NCBI GenBank assembly: GCA_964415885.1
Contig: CAYQCE010000056.1
Coordinates: 1-22,437, forward strand
DNA: 22,437 bases
DNA from: CAYQCE01 sp964415885
GTDB taxonomy: Bacteria; Zixibacteria; MSB-5A5; JAABVY01; JAHJOQ01
Reading direction: 5' to 3'
Shown: one piece after another, positions 1-7,541 of the stretch
How positions within the stretch are numbered: the first letter of the stretch is position 1
How the letters are laid out: each line of letters begins with the position of its first letter
Program-made: the position numbers and the translations under genes
Notes under the pieces: model-generated
The model's database searches: none
What the model saw: the letters and a program-made list of their open reading frames with translations, nothing else
Told to the model about the DNA's origin: nothing

Positions 1-1
1 A

Positions 2-943
2 TCGGGTGGCGCCTTCCGTCGGAATCAGGTGGCGGAATCGATCGGAATATGCAATCCGGACATCAAGCCGCCAGCCACCAGTACCGTCCATTGCATACTT
101 GACAACCATGGGCTCGTGAATAAAAAGAAGCGGCGCAAGAAGTTTACCTCTATTGCCGGCTATCTATCGACCCCTGGACATCCCAATGATCTGTGGTGCA
201 CTGACTTTAAGGGTCAATTTCGGATGAAAGACCGCGTCTATTGCTTTCCGCTGACGATAACAGATTTCAGCAGTCGTTATCTTATCAGTTGCGAAGCATT
301 AAGCAGCACAGCCGAAGCCCCTTGTTATGCGGTCTTTGAGCAGGCTTTCAAGGAATACGGGATGCCTGAAGGCATCAGAAGTGATAATGGTGTTCCCTTC
401 GCCAGCGGGAACTCACTCTGGGGGATGACCAAACTCTCAGTATGGTGGATACGCCTGGGCATAAAGATAGAGCGTATAAAGCCGGGCAATCCACAGCAGA
501 ACGGACGTCACGAAAGGATGCATAGAACGCTCAAGTTGGCGGCTACTCAGCCTCCCGGCCTGAATCAGCTTCAGCAGCAGGAAAAGTTCTTTGAGTTCAT
601 TAACGAATACAACAATGAGAGACCACATCAAGGTCTTGATATGAAGTGTCCAGCAGATGTTTACAAGAAATCTACGAGGCCATATAAAGGCTTAAGTGAT
701 ATTACCTATCCCGGCTGTGATAAAACCCTGTTGATCTCTAACTGCGGGAGAATCTGTATAAAAAAGATGAAGGTCCACATCAGTAAAGCTTTTGCAAATC
801 AGCCGATTGGTCTTCAGGAAGCCGATGACCGTATATGGTCAGTCTACTTCATGGACTATCACTTAGGCTATTTTGATGAATACAGCAGGAAATTCGCACC
901 TAAAGAGGACCCTTTTGGGATTAAACTTGAAAGCGTAATGTAA
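2..943 (+). CDS. IS481-family transposase (DDE integrase core), 5'-truncated by window edge
   Basis: The enzyme cuts and joins element ends during transposition through an RNase H-fold catalytic core. The DDE acidic triad is visible as the Asp of LWCTDFKG, the Asp of IRSDNG about 60 residues later, and the Glu of NGRHERMHRTLK. The segment NNERPHQGLDMKCPADVY after the triad is typical of the IS481/IS3-like integrase core. The frame is open upstream of the GTG at 29 (codons from position 2 on), so the helix-turn-helix N-terminus lies outside the window and 29 should not be taken as the true start. The C-terminal 80 or so residues form an extra domain after the rve core, as in IS481-type transposases from environmental bacteria. 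The visible part has no stop or frameshift, so the gene could be functional. The family call is from motifs only. Confidence 0.85.
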   Translation, partial: SGGAFRRNQVAESIGICNPDIKPPATSTVHCILDNHGLVNKKKRRKKFTSIAGYLSTPGHPNDLWCTDFKGQFRMKDRVYCFPLTITDFSSRYLISCEALSSTAEAPCYAVFEQAFKEYGMPEGIRSDNGVPFASGNSLWGMTKLSVWWIRLGIKIERIKPGNPQQNGRHERMHRTLKLAATQPPGLNQLQQQEKFFEFINEYNNERPHQGLDMKCPADVYKKSTRPYKGLSDITYPGCDKTLLISNCGRICIKKMKVHISKAFANQPIGLQEADDRIWSVYFMDYHLGYFDEYSRKFAPKEDPFGIKLESVM

Positions 944-960
944 AATATGTATATAAAAAG

Positions 961-1004
961 TGTAAACCATGTCCCCGGAATAAAGTGTAAACCATGTCTC
1001 GGGA
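961..1004. repeat. Two direct copies of the IS end repeat
   Basis: TGTAAACCATGTCCCCGGA (961-979) and TGTAAACCATGTCTCGGGA (986-1004) are nearly identical 19-mers with a 25-bp period, just downstream of the transposase stop. Such tandem repeats at the end of a transposon usually mark transposase-binding sites, one of them in the terminal inverted repeat. The other end of the element, needed to prove this, is not visible. Confidence 0.7.
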
Positions 1005-1067
1005 AATACAATTACGAGGCCGTAAACGGAGTCACGGCCACGCATTGAGTAGCCGCGAAACAAGTAT

Positions 1068-1092
1068 GGGAGCCGATTTCGGCTCCCGTTTC
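1068..1092 (+). terminator. Intrinsic terminator-like hairpin
   Basis: GGGAGCCGA (1068-1076) and TCGGCTCCC (1079-1087) form a perfect 9-bp stem with a TT spacer (the inner pairs would open to give a usable loop), followed on the + strand by a T-rich run (gtttctattt). It lies between the IS end and the tail of the converging protease gene. The T-run favours the + direction, but the stem could also end minus-strand transcription of the protease. A gene formerly upstream on the + strand may have been interrupted by the IS. Confidence 0.6.
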
Positions 1093-1137
1093 TATTTGAT
1101 TTGAACCTTCCCTATACTGGGCAGGCAGAGACTGCGA

Positions 1138-3681
1138 TCAGCAATCCGGTATGCCATCACCGTCGGGATCGCACGGGTCGAGAAGGCCCATGAAGACGTG
1201 CTGGATCAGATAGACGATATCGTCAATGTCGACATTCTCGGAGCAGTTGACATCTCCCGCCATCATAGGCTCGGGAGCTGGCCCGCCCATGAAGATGTAG
1301 GCCACGAGGAACACGATATCATCGATGTCGACAGATTCATCCGAGTTGACGTCTCCGCACAACTCGCCCATCACGGTGATATCTATAGCAGCGGTATCGG
1401 CCAAATCACCGTCAGACGCGACGACATCAACAGAATGAGACCCAGTCTGGCTCGCATCCGGCGTAAAAAGGAATCGTGCGGTATTGTTTCCGTTGTCCGT
1501 GAACGATGAGTTATCCGGCAGGCTGATCGTCGAGAACGATATGTTATCCTGATTCGGATCGCTCGCAGAGATGAACACGGTGAGAAGCTCGCCGACATCG
1601 GCCGACTGCTGCGGAATCTCGTTGATCGATGGTGGAGCGGGAAGCCCTTGGACTGTCATCGCCACGGTAACGCTGTCTTTCTGTGGAGGCACGCTTTCGT
1701 CAGTGGCCTCAATGATGAAGCCGTACGTTGCCTGATAACCCGGTGTGCCCGAGAGCAGGCCGTCGGAGGAGAGAGTCAGACCGTATGGAATCTGGCCCAG
1801 TGCCTTCCGCCATGTGACATTACCCGTGCCTCCGATACTCCAGAACTGATAGCTGAACGGTTCCCCGAGGTTGGCCCCCGGCATATCGATACAGCACTGT
1901 ATGTAAAGCTTGTCATCGTCCTCGCAGGCGTCCCCGATGCCATCACCGTCTTCGTCATACTGGTATGGATTGGAGACGTCGATGCAATTATCGCAGGCGT
2001 CTCCAAGGCTGTCTGAGTCGGAATTTACCTGATCGAAGTTGCCCACAAGCCAGCAGTTATCGAATTCGTTTTCAATTCCGTCATCATCCGCGTCCGGATC
2101 GCAGAGATTGCCGAGGCCATCAGAGTCGACATCAAACTGGTCCGGGTTGTGGACATAAACGCAGTTGTCACAATCATCGTAGATGCCGTCGAAATCGCTG
2201 TCGACGGAGCCGGGAATGAACTGGCAAATGTAGGAGCTTATCATGCGCAGATTCACGAACGGACCAATGTGGTGCGACCCGCTCTGCGGAATGCCTGCGT
2301 CTTTGAGCAGTTGCCGCATCTCCAACGGTTCAAGTCTTCGTCCCAACTCGCTAACGGCGTAAGATTGGACGAGGACGGCTGCCGCGGCGGTCAGAGCCGA
2401 CGCCGAGCTTGTACCGGAAAATCCTGCCGTATAATACTGGTCGTTGTCACCCCCACCGGTGAACAAATCACCATAACCGAGCGTCGTGACGTTCTCGCCC
2501 CATGCGTGCACGTCCACACGGCTCCCATAGGTAGACCATGACATGGGTTCATGATCGAGATTGGACGAGCCAGCCCCCACTATTATGGCCTTGCTGTCTC
2601 CCCAGCTCATGTAGTCGGCGTACGCAGGGCTGTCGAGATTCTGGCCGCCGTTGCCTGCGGCAGCTACGACAATCACACCCGCATCGGTACCGTTCTTCAC
2701 GACTGTCCACACTGAGGGGTCATATTCCGCGGGCACGTAATCGTAGTTCGGCGGGGCCCCGCCGGTTTGCATCTCGAGCAGGACTATATCGCCGGGGCTC
2801 GAGTTCGCAATAGCATTGGCGATACAGGTTACTCTTCTGTAGCCTTCCTCGACCGAGACTTCCGGGTAGGTGTACACGTCGCATCCGACTGCTCCGCCGG
2901 TGCAACCGTAGCCGTTCTGTACAGCGGCACAGATTCCTACGGCAGCGGTACCATGCTCGTCATATCCGAAGATTATCGTTTCGTCGGTGATTGTCTGTCC
3001 CGGTTCGAGATGGATGTCGATATCGTTTAGGTCCTCGTGTGTCGGTACCCATCCATATTCACAATCAGAGTAGCGAATCCCGGCTCCACCTGCACCGAGT
3101 GCCCGGAGATGTGAGAAGTCCATTCCCGGATTGCCGTCGAGCCAGTCCTGCTGATTCGCGAAGTCGGGCGTAGTCGGTGGAATGTCCCCCGGAGGTTCAA
3201 TGCCGAGGTTCTGTATGTAGGCAAACTCGATCTCCTGAAGCGAATGCAGTCGTTTCGCAAACGCTACGAGCTCTTCTGTCGTAATTTCACCGGTTTCAAC
3301 GATCATCATTCCGCGCAGGTCCGGCTGCTCAATGCCGGATCGGGATCTTGCACGAGACTCAAGCCCTTCGATCCTGGAGTCGGATAGACGAATCAACTGG
3401 CTGAACGAAAGGGCGCTGTTAGTGGTGAGGTCATGCACGGCGCTAATGTCTGCCTTGTTAAGCGAGCTGACAGTCCCGCTCTCATTTGCTCTGACTTTCA
3501 GGTTGTCGTTGAATTTCACAATCAGTCTGTGCTCGTAGCCATCGGCTGCGAAGATCGGGACGTTTGTGAGCGGTTGCCTGGCCGTCTCACCGAATGCCGG
3601 TTCCGCCGACAGGAACAGTGCGGCGAGAATAATGCAGTTGAGCGCCGAGACCAGCATTCTTCTTAGAAATGAGGGCTGCAT
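1138..3681 (-). CDS. Secreted S8 (subtilisin-like) serine protease with thrombospondin-3-type repeats and dockerin-like C-terminus
   Basis: Predicted 847-residue exported protease. The start is placed at the ATG ending at 3681, because GGAGG sits 4 nt upstream of it and the next residues form a signal peptide (positively charged MQPSFLRR, then a hydrophobic stretch ending near FGE). A further in-frame ATG at 3750 would put about 23 residues before the signal and is less likely. Residue positions use the 3681 start. The pro-region covers about 30-190. The S8 domain follows, with catalytic Asp206 (YSDCEYGW), His243 (DEHGT), oxyanion Asn344 (AAGNGG) and Ser425 (SGTSSA). About 492-590 holds Asp-rich calcium-binding repeats of thrombospondin type 3 kind (DSDGLGNLCDPDADDDG). 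Two Ig-like/cadherin-like segments follow (about 594-678 and 684-770). The tail (772-847) has two dockerin-type repeats, CGDVNSDESVDIDDIV and GDVNCSENVDIDDIV. It acts outside the cytoplasm; substrate unknown. It stands alone on its strand, convergent with the IS. Confidence 0.93.
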   Translation of the reverse strand: MQPSFLRRMLVSALNCIILAALFLSAEPAFGETARQPLTNVPIFAADGYEHRLIVKFNDNLKVRANESGTVSSLNKADISAVHDLTTNSALSFSQLIRLSDSRIEGLESRARSRSGIEQPDLRGMMIVETGEITTEELVAFAKRLHSLQEIEFAYIQNLGIEPPGDIPPTTPDFANQQDWLDGNPGMDFSHLRALGAGGAGIRYSDCEYGWVPTHEDLNDIDIHLEPGQTITDETIIFGYDEHGTAAVGICAAVQNGYGCTGGAVGCDVYTYPEVSVEEGYRRVTCIANAIANSSPGDIVLLEMQTGGAPPNYDYVPAEYDPSVWTVVKNGTDAGVIVVAAAGNGGQNLDSPAYADYMSWGDSKAIIVGAGSSNLDHEPMSWSTYGSRVDVHAWGENVTTLGYGDLFTGGGDNDQYYTAGFSGTSSASALTAAAAVLVQSYAVSELGRRLEPLEMRQLLKDAGIPQSGSHHIGPFVNLRMISSYICQFIPGSVDSDFDGIYDDCDNCVYVHNPDQFDVDSDGLGNLCDPDADDDGIENEFDNCWLVGNFDQVNSDSDSLGDACDNCIDVSNPYQYDEDGDGIGDACEDDDKLYIQCCIDMPGANLGEPFSYQFWSIGGTGNVTWRKALGQIPYGLTLSSDGLLSGTPGYQATYGFIIEATDESVPPQKDSVTVAMTVQGLPAPPSINEIPQQSADVGELLTVFISASDPNQDNISFSTISLPDNSSFTDNGNNTARFLFTPDASQTGSHSVDVVASDGDLADTAAIDITVMGELCGDVNSDESVDIDDIVFLVAYIFMGGPAPEPMMAGDVNCSENVDIDDIVYLIQHVFMGLLDPCDPDGDGIPDC

Positions 3682-3760
3682 ATGTCCTCCGACATGTTGA
3701 GAGCCGATGTAATAACCTGCTATACGGATGGTGTGGTCGCGATGTAACATGACCTACCGC

Positions 3761-3788
3761 AATTTACTATTAAGTCTTATTTAGTCAA
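3761..3788 (-). promoter_or_regulatory. Possible promoter of the S8 protease gene
   Basis: Read on the minus strand, TTGACT (3783-3788) and TAAATT (3761-3766) are 16 bp apart, within AT-rich DNA upstream of the protease. A start near 3754 would give a leader of about 70 nt ending in the GGAGG ribosome-binding site (3686-3690). The -10 box is weak (4 of 6). Confidence 0.35.
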
Positions 3789-3803
3789 TAAGATAAAGAC
3801 GAG

Positions 3804-3983
3804 ATGATGATGCAAATGTCACACGTCCGTGTGCGATGTCCGAGCGGCAGGCATCATGCCCGTGCTGTCGTTTCAGAGTTACAGGATGCTGTAACCGGTG
3901 GCGAAATTGACGATGTGAAAAGCCGGTTGCCGGACGAGTTCATGCCGCTGTTCGAATCAGGCAGCGAGGGGAAGTTGAACTAG
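3804..3983 (+). pseudogene. 59-codon ORF resembling the C-terminal half of DUF2267 proteins; probable gene remnant
   Basis: An ORF of 59 codons starts at one of three consecutive ATGs (3804, 3807, 3810) and ends with TAG at 3981-3983. From residue 18 it reads like the end of a DUF2267 protein: HARAVVSELQDAVTGGEIDD followed by VKSRLPDEFMPLFESG. DUF2267 proteins are usually more than twice as long, and the part expected upstream is replaced by the promoter region of the divergent protease. A 5'-truncated relic is therefore likelier than a working gene. No clear Shine-Dalgarno sequence precedes the ATGs. The family call comes from pattern memory and is not search-verified. The function of DUF2267 is unknown. 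Confidence 0.45.
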
Positions 3984-4106
3984 TAAACTGCTCTCGTCTT
4001 GGCGGGCAGCAGTCAGCGCGGGCGCGGAGAGGCTGATTGTCGGCTGTGACAGGCAGAAGCCGCGCGTGCGAACCGACAGAACACTCCTGATAGCTGAGAC
4101 ACGTTT

Positions 4107-4135
4107 GGGACCTGTGCCCGTCGACTCTTTTGATA
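4107..4135 (+). repeat. Copy 1 of a short dispersed intergenic repeat
   Basis: GGGACCTGTGCCCGTC, then GACTC and TTTTGATA, matches GGGACTTGTGCCAGTC plus TTTTGATA at 8578-8601 apart from a 5-base gap and two substitutions. Both copies sit next to an intrinsic terminator in intergenic DNA on the same strand. Confidence 0.45.
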
Positions 4136-4142
4136 AATCCTG

Positions 4143-4168
4143 AAAAAACTCTGGAACCGGAGTTTTTT
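4143..4168. terminator. Bidirectional intrinsic terminator
   Basis: AAAAAACTC (4143-4151) pairs perfectly with GAGTTTTTT (4160-4168) around an 8-nt loop. The T-run on each strand makes it a potential terminator in both directions. It would insulate the exporter operon from anything transcribed from the left. Confidence 0.75.
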
Positions 4169-4237
4169 ATCGATGTAGAATGTAAACTCGGCAAATAAAA
4201 AACCGCCGAATCAAAGAGCCGAATCAAAAAAAAGAAC

Positions 4238-4266
4238 TTGATTCTCGTTCGCGGATTTTATAGAGT
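4238..4266 (+). promoter_or_regulatory. Possible promoter of the exporter operon
   Basis: TTGATT (4238-4243) is followed by TATAGA (4259-4264, spacer 15) or TAGAGT (4261-4266, spacer 17). It lies between the terminator at 4168 and the ATG at 4296, so a leader of about 20-25 nt is expected. No good Shine-Dalgarno sequence is seen before the ATG. Confidence 0.4.
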
Positions 4267-4295
4267 AGCAATTCAACGATTCCCGAACTGAAGCT

Positions 4296-5237
4296 ATGAT
4301 CGAGATCAAGAACCTGTCGAAATACTACGGTGACACGCTCGCAGTCGATAACGTGTCGTTTGAGGTCCAGCAGGGCGAGATACTTGGATTTCTGGGACCG
4401 AACGGTGCGGGAAAGACAACAACCGTCCGCATCGTGACAGGATTCCTTCCCCCGAGTGCCGGAAGCGTTAGCGTTGACGGCTACGATGTCAGCGTTTCGC
4501 CGATGGAGACCCGCAAGCGCATCGGCTATCTTCCGGAAAACACACCGCTCTATATGGAGATGAATGTCGTCGATCATCTGCGTTTCATCGTTGATATGCG
4601 CAGGGACGGCATTACGAATGTCAGTGCCCGACTGAAGGATGTAATCGATCGATGCGGTCTCGGGGATGTCACTCATAAGGATATTGGCGAGCTCTCGAAG
4701 GGCTACAGGCAGCGTGTCGGACTCGCGCAGGCAATGGTGCATGATCCGCCCATTCTTATTCTCGACGAGCCAACCGTCGGGCTCGATCCGAATCAGATCG
4801 TTGAGATAAGGCAGCTCATCAAAGACCTCGGAAAAGAGAAGACGGTCATTCTCTGCTCACACATTCTTCCGGAGGTCGAGGCGACTTGCGGCCGTGTCGT
4901 TATCATATCGAACGGCAGGATTGCGGCTGACGGGAGCCCTAAGGAGCTTCGGGCGTCATCGGAAGGCAAAGTCACGATCTTCATGCAGGTTAAGGGTGCC
5001 GGTCCGGATATTGCGGGCCAGCTCATAGAGATTTCGGGTGTTGAGAATGTCGCAGATGCGCGCCCGTTAGGTGAAGATATCTCGGAGTTTACGATAGAGA
5101 CATTCCGTGATTCAGATCCGCGCGAGGGTCTTTTCAAGTACTGTGTGGACAACAATCTGGTGCTCCTGGAGATGTCACGTAAGGAGATCTCCCTCGAGGA
5201 TGTCTTCCGCGATCTGACGAGGAAGGAGCAGATATAG
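4296..5237 (+). CDS. ABC transporter ATP-binding protein, GldA/CcmA type
   Basis: Cytoplasmic ATPase subunit that powers the membrane permease encoded next. The 313-residue protein has a single nucleotide-binding domain: Walker A GPNGAGKTT (34-42), ABC signature LSKGY (133-137), Walker B LILDEP (154-159) and switch His189 (LCSHIL). The roughly 90-residue C-terminal extension is usual for GldA-like and multidrug-type ATPases. The stop is 1 nt before the permease ATG, so the two are translated together. GldA is known from Bacteroidetes gliding motility, but this gene family is widespread in non-gliding bacteria, so motility should not be inferred. The exported substrate is unknown. Confidence 0.92.
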   Translation: MIEIKNLSKYYGDTLAVDNVSFEVQQGEILGFLGPNGAGKTTTVRIVTGFLPPSAGSVSVDGYDVSVSPMETRKRIGYLPENTPLYMEMNVVDHLRFIVDMRRDGITNVSARLKDVIDRCGLGDVTHKDIGELSKGYRQRVGLAQAMVHDPPILILDEPTVGLDPNQIVEIRQLIKDLGKEKTVILCSHILPEVEATCGRVVIISNGRIAADGSPKELRASSEGKVTIFMQVKGAGPDIAGQLIEISGVENVADARPLGEDISEFTIETFRDSDPREGLFKYCVDNNLVLLEMSRKEISLEDVFRDLTRKEQI

Positions 5238-5238
5238 C

Positions 5239-5949
5239 ATGTCGCAAATTCTGGTCCTGACAAAGAGAGAGTTGCAGGCGTATTTCTCGTCGCCCGTGGC
5301 ATACATAATCATGACTCTCTTTCTTATTCTCGCTGGCTGGTTCTTCTCATCCGGGCTGTTTCTCGCGAACTCGGCAGACTTGCGGCCGCTGTTTTCGGGG
5401 ATTCGGATGATTCTGCTCTTCTTCGTGCCGGCGATCTCGATGCGACTTCTGGCTGAAGAGAAGCGTTCGGGAACTATAGAACTGCTCTCCACGATGCCGC
5501 TCAAAGACTGGCAACTGGTAATCGGCAAGTTTCTGCCGTCGTTCCTGCTTATCGCGGTTACCATCATATTGACACTGGTTCATTACTTTACCTTGACTTC
5601 GCTCGGCGATCCTGATACCGGGGTGTCGTTCGGTGGGTATGTGGCGGTCTTGCTGATGGCGTCATCATATCTTGCAATTGGGCTGTTCACATCGAGCTTG
5701 ACGCACAATCAGATAGTGGCGTTCATATCGGCCTTTGTGATCGTGTTTGTGCTGTTCCTGCTTGATAAGATCACGATCTTTATGCCGAGTTTCATGGCAA
5801 CGTTTCTCGAATACCTTTCGACGGATTATCATTTTAACAACATCCAGCGCGGAGTCATCGACTCACGCGATATTATATATTTCGTGACGCTGACATTTTT
5901 CTTTCTCTACCTGACCGTTAAATCTCTCGAAACGAGGAAGCACGGGTAA
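5239..5949 (+). CDS. ABC-2 type permease, GldF-like
   Basis: Inner-membrane permease partner of the preceding ATPase. The 236-residue protein has about six hydrophobic segments (around 20-42, 55-70, 98-120, 130-152, 160-178 and 212-230). It carries the ABC-2 hallmark EEKRSGTIELLSTMPL in the first cytoplasmic loop, where the coupling helix contacts the ATPase. An AAGGAG-like site overlaps the end of the ATPase gene. The TAA stop and the next ATG share one base (TAATG), which indicates translational coupling to the GldG-like gene. Confidence 0.9.
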   Translation: MSQILVLTKRELQAYFSSPVAYIIMTLFLILAGWFFSSGLFLANSADLRPLFSGIRMILLFFVPAISMRLLAEEKRSGTIELLSTMPLKDWQLVIGKFLPSFLLIAVTIILTLVHYFTLTSLGDPDTGVSFGGYVAVLLMASSYLAIGLFTSSLTHNQIVAFISAFVIVFVLFLLDKITIFMPSFMATFLEYLSTDYHFNNIQRGVIDSRDIIYFVTLTFFFLYLTVKSLETRKHG

Positions 5950-7541
5950 TGGCAGCAGATGTGAAGAAATCAGTGAATACGACTACAGCGGTCATAATCG
6001 TCCTTGCGATTGTGGCGGTTCTTAACTTGATCTCGATGAACGTCTTTGGGCGGTTGGATTTGACCGATAACGACATATACTCTCTGTCCGAGGCATCCAA
6101 AGAGCTGATGCGGAATCTCAATGACCGGGTTGTGATCAAGTGCTATTTCACTGAGGATCTTCCGCCGCCATACAATCAGAATGCGCGCTATTTGAAGGAT
6201 CAGCTCGCAGACTATCGTTCCTATTCCGGTGGAATGCTGGAGTTTGAGTTTATTGATCCGGCCAGGGACGGCAAGGAGGAAGAGGCTCAGGGCTATCAGG
6301 TCCCGCCGGTGCAGGTTAACGCTTATGAGAACGACCGGCTGGAGATCAAGAAAGTCTACATGGGTATCGTCTTCATGCACGAAGATAAGACCGAGGTGCT
6401 TCCGGTGTTCGAATCCACGGCGGGACTCGAGTACGAGATTTCGCGTTCGATCAAGAAAGTGACCGAGGATCGTACGCCGAGAGTGGCGTTCACGACCGGC
6501 CATGGAGAGCCTGATTTCCAGCAGGGGCTCCGGGTTGTGAATCAGGCGCTCTCGCGAGAATACAGCGTGCAGCAGCTCAATACGCAAAACATCAATGAGA
6601 TTCCGGACAATATTGACGCGCTCCTGATCACATATCCGAAGCAGCCATTCACCGAATGGGAGCTGTTCGTGATAGATCAGTATATAATGCACGGCGGCAA
6701 AGTCGGTGTTTTTGTCGATCGGTATGATCCACAGATTCAGACGAACACAACCGATTCAATCGATGCGAACTTGGAGCCGCTCCTTTCGCATTACGGCGTG
6801 GGTTTGGGAGAGGGACTCGTTCTGGATGCGCGATGCTCTCGGATCGCAGTGCAGCAGCAATCGGGAGGATTTAGGATACAGAATATGATAGAGTATCGTT
6901 TCTTCCCGATGGTGACCAATCTCGATCAAGAGAATATGATTGTGAAGGGGCTTGATGCGATCAACCTGATCTTCGTTTCACCGCTCGATACGACCGTGAC
7001 TCCCCCCGAAGGTGTTGAGCGAAGCATTTTCGCTCATTCGTCCGAGTACTCCGCGATCGAGAATCCGCCGTTCAATCTCAGTCCGTTTCGCGAATTCACA
7101 CGGGCGGACTTCGACCGGCAATTCATTCCGCTTGCGGCAACACTGACGGGTTCGTTTCCGAGCTTCTTCGCAGGCAGAGGAATTCCGCAGTACACGGGTA
7201 CCGATACCGCATTCTCTGTCGAGTCGACCGTGAGAAAAGACTCGTCGACAACCACACGAATGGTCGTAATTGGTGACGGCAATTTCGTGGACGACCGCAA
7301 TATGAGTTCGCAGAATAATGTCGTCTTCTTCATGAATGTAGTAGACTGGCTGTCTCAGGATGAGGGCTTGATCTCGATTCGGTCTAAGCAGGTCGAGATG
7401 AGACCGCTCGAGGATGTGTCCGACGGTACCAGGCGGTTTGTCAAGTATCTTAATCTCTTCGGACTGCCGATCCTCGTTATCGTAGTCGGCGTAGTCCGCT
7501 GGAGGGCCCGAACCGCTTCGAAGAGGAGGAGGGCGCTATGA
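5949..7541 (+). CDS. GldG-family auxiliary protein of an ABC transporter
   Basis: 530-residue membrane-anchored protein of the GldG / ABC_transp_aux family. It has an N-terminal transmembrane anchor (about 13-34), then the family's opening block (LTDNDIYSLSEASKELMRNL, then VVIKCYFTEDLPPPYN and YRSYSGGMLEFEFIDP). A large extracytoplasmic region follows, with a Rossmann-like 'unknown ABC' fold (VAFTTGHGEPDF; GGKVGVFVDRYDP; VVIGDGNFVDD). A C-terminal transmembrane helix (about 505-522) ends in a basic tail. In family members the periplasmic part is thought to bind or guide the exported substrate. A GAGGAAG site precedes the start, and the 3' end overlaps the next gene by 4 nt (ATGA). Confidence 0.88.
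   Translation: MAADVKKSVNTTTAVIIVLAIVAVLNLISMNVFGRLDLTDNDIYSLSEASKELMRNLNDRVVIKCYFTEDLPPPYNQNARYLKDQLADYRSYSGGMLEFEFIDPARDGKEEEAQGYQVPPVQVNAYENDRLEIKKVYMGIVFMHEDKTEVLPVFESTAGLEYEISRSIKKVTEDRTPRVAFTTGHGEPDFQQGLRVVNQALSREYSVQQLNTQNINEIPDNIDALLITYPKQPFTEWELFVIDQYIMHGGKVGVFVDRYDPQIQTNTTDSIDANLEPLLSHYGVGLGEGLVLDARCSRIAVQQQSGGFRIQNMIEYRFFPMVTNLDQENMIVKGLDAINLIFVSPLDTTVTPPEGVERSIFAHSSEYSAIENPPFNLSPFREFTRADFDRQFIPLAATLTGSFPSFFAGRGIPQYTGTDTAFSVESTVRKDSSTTTRMVVIGDGNFVDDRNMSSQNNVVFFMNVVDWLSQDEGLISIRSKQVEMRPLEDVSDGTRRFVKYLNLFGLPILVIVVGVVRWRARTASKRRRAL

Larger units (their letters stand above)
1..1004 (+). mobile_element. IS481-type insertion sequence, right part (left end outside window)
   Basis: The element consists of an integrase-type transposase whose reading frame is already open at the window edge, followed by two copies of a short repeat (961-979 and 986-1004) that resemble the terminal and subterminal transposase-binding sites of such elements. 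The exact right boundary is not proven because the left terminal repeat is not in view; 1004 is a minimum estimate. The element looks more AT-rich than the genes that follow, which fits a mobile origin. Confidence 0.7.
3984..4295. other. Non-coding stretch upstream of the exporter operon
   Basis: I find no convincing gene here; the minus-strand frames that cross it have no recognisable domain. It contains a short sequence shared with 8578-8601, a strong terminator (4143-4168), AT-rich DNA and the probable exporter promoter. Confidence 0.5.

Noticed and set aside
961..1004. Start of a CRISPR array from two similar units
   Set aside because: Only two 19-mers with a 6-bp gap and no spacer-sized sequence; they fit an IS end.
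3940..4227. 95-codon minus-strand ORF in the intergenic region
   Set aside because: It has no domain, spans the terminator hairpin and overlaps the DUF2267-like remnant; the composition does not look coding.
4224..4742. 172-codon minus-strand ORF overlapping the ABC ATPase gene
   Set aside because: It is a shadow of the clearly coding + strand ATPase and has no recognisable domain.
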